Assembly (NCBI GenBank): GCA_963082875.1
Contig: OY720101.1
Coordinates: 8,618,001-8,682,000, forward strand
DNA length: 64,000 bases
Direction of reading: 5' to 3'
Origin: Corella eumyota
Taxonomy: Eukaryota > Chordata > Ascidiacea > Phlebobranchia > Corellidae
The notes below the pieces were generated by a model, which made no database searches, had not been told where the DNA came from, and saw only the letters and a program-made list of their open reading frames with translations. Position 1 is the stretch's first letter. Each line of letters begins with the position of its first letter. Below are positions 61,464 to 64,000 of this stretch, one piece after another. The position numbers were made by a program, and so were the translations under genes.

Positions 61464-62575
61464 ATCAATTTTATTAAACAAAGATTATTTTATAAAGTTG
61501 AACAGCCGATGTTGTTATGTGTTGTAATGATCAATACTGCCTGTAAAACAAAAAATATATTTAATAAAATATTACATAACGTAATTTGAAAACTTAAATT
61601 ACACGCGATATATGAATATAAACTGTATACGTAATATAAAAATGATGTAATTTTTGTTCTGTTCAATATTTTTTGAATTTTTTTTTATCTCAGGTGTTCT
61701 TTTGAGTGTTTTAACATAAATATAATCTCAAGTTAAAGTAACGACATCGAACTACTTTGAAGTACTTTAAAAATAAAATTTTATTATGATTGTTTAAGCC
61801 AAACACATTTTAAAAGTTAAAGCAAACGAGCCTAAAACCTAAAAGAAATCAACAAATTAAATTTATTTAAACTTGATAAACGCAGAAATGAAGTTTTGTA
61901 ATCGTCAGTAGAGATATAACAATATTAGAGATATAACAAGACACTTTGGCACGAAGAAATACTTTTGTAAACAGTTAATATTAATAACATGTTAAAACTA
62001 TGAATTTAACTTCGTCATTTCTAGGTTGAACTTGATGAACTTCTTTTGTTAACCTTCCAACTATTTACGTGAAAGCGAGAAAAACCTAATCAAAAAGAAA
62101 AAAGAAATTACAATTTTCTTCAAGACGCTTCGGGGAACTCCCTGATTTCTGTTTTTATTTATCACGCTCGGATGGTTTTGGATGTAAATTGCTTTATCCT
62201 CGATTATATAATATTTCATGTTAATTAATATTTTATATTTTTAAATAAAAATTGAATCACAATGTATGCAACAAATTTTTGTTCTTAATAAGTTATTATT
62301 TTTTTGTCTTAATCAAAAAATTTAAATACAGTTAAATATTTCAAGTTTTCTTAAAAATTTACAAAAATTATCATTAGTTAACCAACTTTGATATATTGTT
62401 ATTACCACATAAATATTTATTTTTTGGGATGTATTTATTTAGATTCCCATACTAAATCAAATACTTTAAAGGTCTTAAACTTGATACACTATCGAACACA
62501 TCAAACAATCATTTAAATTTCTTAAATTTAAAAATAAATATCTAATTAATTTTTAACTTTTTTAGTTTTAAAAAA
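61464..62575. other. AT-rich spacer, no gene or repeat recognised
   Basis: Between the inverted complex and a further copy of its arm. Short ORFs only. A slightly GC-richer patch at 62090-62180 has no features that I recognise. Confidence 0.4.
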
Positions 62576-62579
62576 ATTG

Positions 62580-63515
62580 GTTTATTCAAATTTAAAGATT
62601 GATATTAGGTTTTTAAATTTTGGTCGGTTATATCTTATTATATTTAACATTTGAAGATAATTAAAAAATAATTCTTGTTTGTTTGTTATATTAAATGCTG
62701 GTTTGTAAATTAAAAATCAAAGGTGTGTAATATTCTTAGTTAATGTTTATGCATATATTTTTTATTTATAAAATATTATGTTAAAAATATTCAAATAATT
62801 TCGAACCATATTTTATTTATCAAATAAATCTAGTTTTTATTTTTATTCTTACTAATCCGAATTTTGAAATCGAATAAATTTTGATTTTGTGTATATTAAT
62901 TTTAAAAATTGTAGTATGTTGTTTATTATCATATTGTGTTTCAATCCTCCTATTTTGATAATTTAAGTATTATTAATTAGTAATTAATAGGTGTTTGTTT
63001 ATTAAAATTTAGAGATCGTTATTAAGTTTTCAAATTTTGGTCAGTTATATATCATAATATTAATAACTTGAAAATAGATTAAAAATTTAATTTTTGTTTG
63101 TTTATTATATTTAAATTCTTGTTTGTTTATTAAAAATTAAAGTTTGATATTAAGCATTTAAAATTTAATATAATGTATTTTATGATATTAGTAATTAAAA
63201 TACATGTTTAAAAAATAATTTTTGTTTGTTTATTTTATTTAAATGCTTGTTTATTTATTAAAAATCAAAAATCAATTTTGGGAATTTAAAATTTAGTAAA
63301 ATGTATATCTTGATATTAACAACATAGAACTGGGTTAAAAAATTAATTTTATTTGTATAATATATATAAATGCTTGTTTGTTTATTAAAAATTAAAGATA
63401 TGAAAAATTCTTAGTTAAGGTGTAAGAATATTTTTTTATTTATAAAAATTTATGCTAAACATAATCAGATAATTTCGAACCATATTTTATTTATCAAATA
63501 AATCTAGTTTTTATT
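62580..63515. repeat. Additional direct copy of the left-arm unit
   Basis: 62840-63515 matches 54340-55030 nearly base for base (AATCCTCCTATTTTGATAAT and onwards to CAAATAAATCTAGT). 62580-62840 matches the beginning and end of 55436-55950, with the middle missing. It lies in the same orientation as the left arm, outside the closed inverted repeat, so copies are dispersed or the array continues to the right. Confidence 0.8.
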
Positions 63516-63564
63516 CGTAATTTGTATAAAATTATTGTAAAATTTTAGCATATTAATACTTCAT

Positions 63565-64000
63565 TTTAAGTTGTTTTCAAGTTTTCGACTAAGTTTAAAT
63601 TATTATTGGGTTTTGAACTAAGTTTTAAAAAATTTTCGGGTTTTTGACAAAGTTTAAATTCATTTTTGGGTATTGGGCAAAGATTAAATTAATTTTCGGG
63701 ATTTGGACAAAGTTTAAATTCATTTTTAGGTTTTAAATTATTTTCGGAGTTTTGAACAAAGATTAAATTAATTTTCGGGTTTTGGACAAAGATTAAATTC
63801 ATTTTCGGGTTTTGGACAAAAATTAAATTCATTTTCAGGTTTTGCATCAAGTTTTAAATTATTTTCGGGTTTTGGACAAAGATTAAATTCATTTTCGGGT
63901 TTTGGACAAAGATTAAATTAATTTTCTGGTTTTGGACAAAGTTTAAATTCATTTTGGGGTTTTGGACAAAAATTGAATTCATTTTCGGGTTTTGGACAAA
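63565..64000. repeat. 30-bp minisatellite running off the window
   Basis: About 14 copies of a 30-bp unit (TTTTCGGGTTTTGGACAAAG plus ATTAAATTCA), more regular toward the right edge. The unit is a multiple of three, so some frames stay open for long spans, for example plus-strand FGFWTKIKFI from about 63860 to the end and minus-strand CPKPENEFNL. Other copies carry in-frame stops and no splice or start signals are seen, so it is called a repeat, not a gene. Confidence 0.8.

Noticed and set aside
63565-64000. Decapeptide-repeat protein encoded by the 30-bp minisatellite
   Set aside because: Stops occur in several copies, no exon signals, and the array is cut by the window edge; kept only as a repeat.

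Overview
The window looks like nuclear DNA of an ascidian (sea squirt), most likely Ciona or a close relative. The reasons are short exons separated by very AT-rich introns with ordinary GT-AG sites, a one-to-one Tbx2/3 gene where vertebrates have two or more, and repeated copies of a tRNA-derived SINE of the type known from Ciona. The species itself cannot be fixed from the sequence alone.

Layout: (1) 1-4.25 kb is AT-rich non-coding or intronic sequence. It leads into the last two exons (4252-4672, +) of an unrecognised gene set in a dense cluster of TGACGTCA palindromes. (2) 6.62-7.87 kb holds a complete four-exon gene for a small secretory-pathway, mucin-like, single-pass membrane protein with a PDZ-ligand-like C-terminus. 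(3) 13.98-26.29 kb on the minus strand holds a six-exon T-box gene, Tbx2/3 (778 residues when the exons are joined; all phases agree). Its first intron is 8 kb. It lies between long, less AT-rich non-coding stretches (7.9-13.3 kb and 27-35.6 kb), as expected of a developmental regulator. (4) At 36.12-36.32 kb there is an orphan lysine/arginine-rich exon-like ORF. (5) 37.2-44.2 kb (+) is a 17-exon adenylate kinase 7 gene (AK7, about 713 residues), with an RFX/X-box match about 120 bp before the ATG. (6) 44.4-52.5 kb (+) is a 19-exon tetratricopeptide gene of the TTC24 type (about 811 residues; all phases agree) whose C-terminus is polybasic and ends in a CaaX box. (7) 53.4-64 kb has no recognisable gene. 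It is a nested repeat complex with direct and inverted copies of a roughly 0.7-0.9 kb unit arranged head to head around a core of 312-bp tandem repeats and two opposed tRNA-like segments. Short palindromic satellites cap it, and a 30-bp minisatellite runs off the right edge.

The genes do not form a pathway. AK7 and its X-box belong to motile-cilium biology, Tbx2/3 to transcriptional patterning, and TTC24 is poorly characterised. SINE copies, three of them decayed, sit in AK7 and TTC24 introns and beside the mucin-like gene. No convincing new multi-gene system is seen. The most unusual structures are the palindromic repeat complex, the TGACGTCA cluster and the lipidation-type tail on the TPR protein. 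Exon coordinates were read by eye and should be good to within a few bases.
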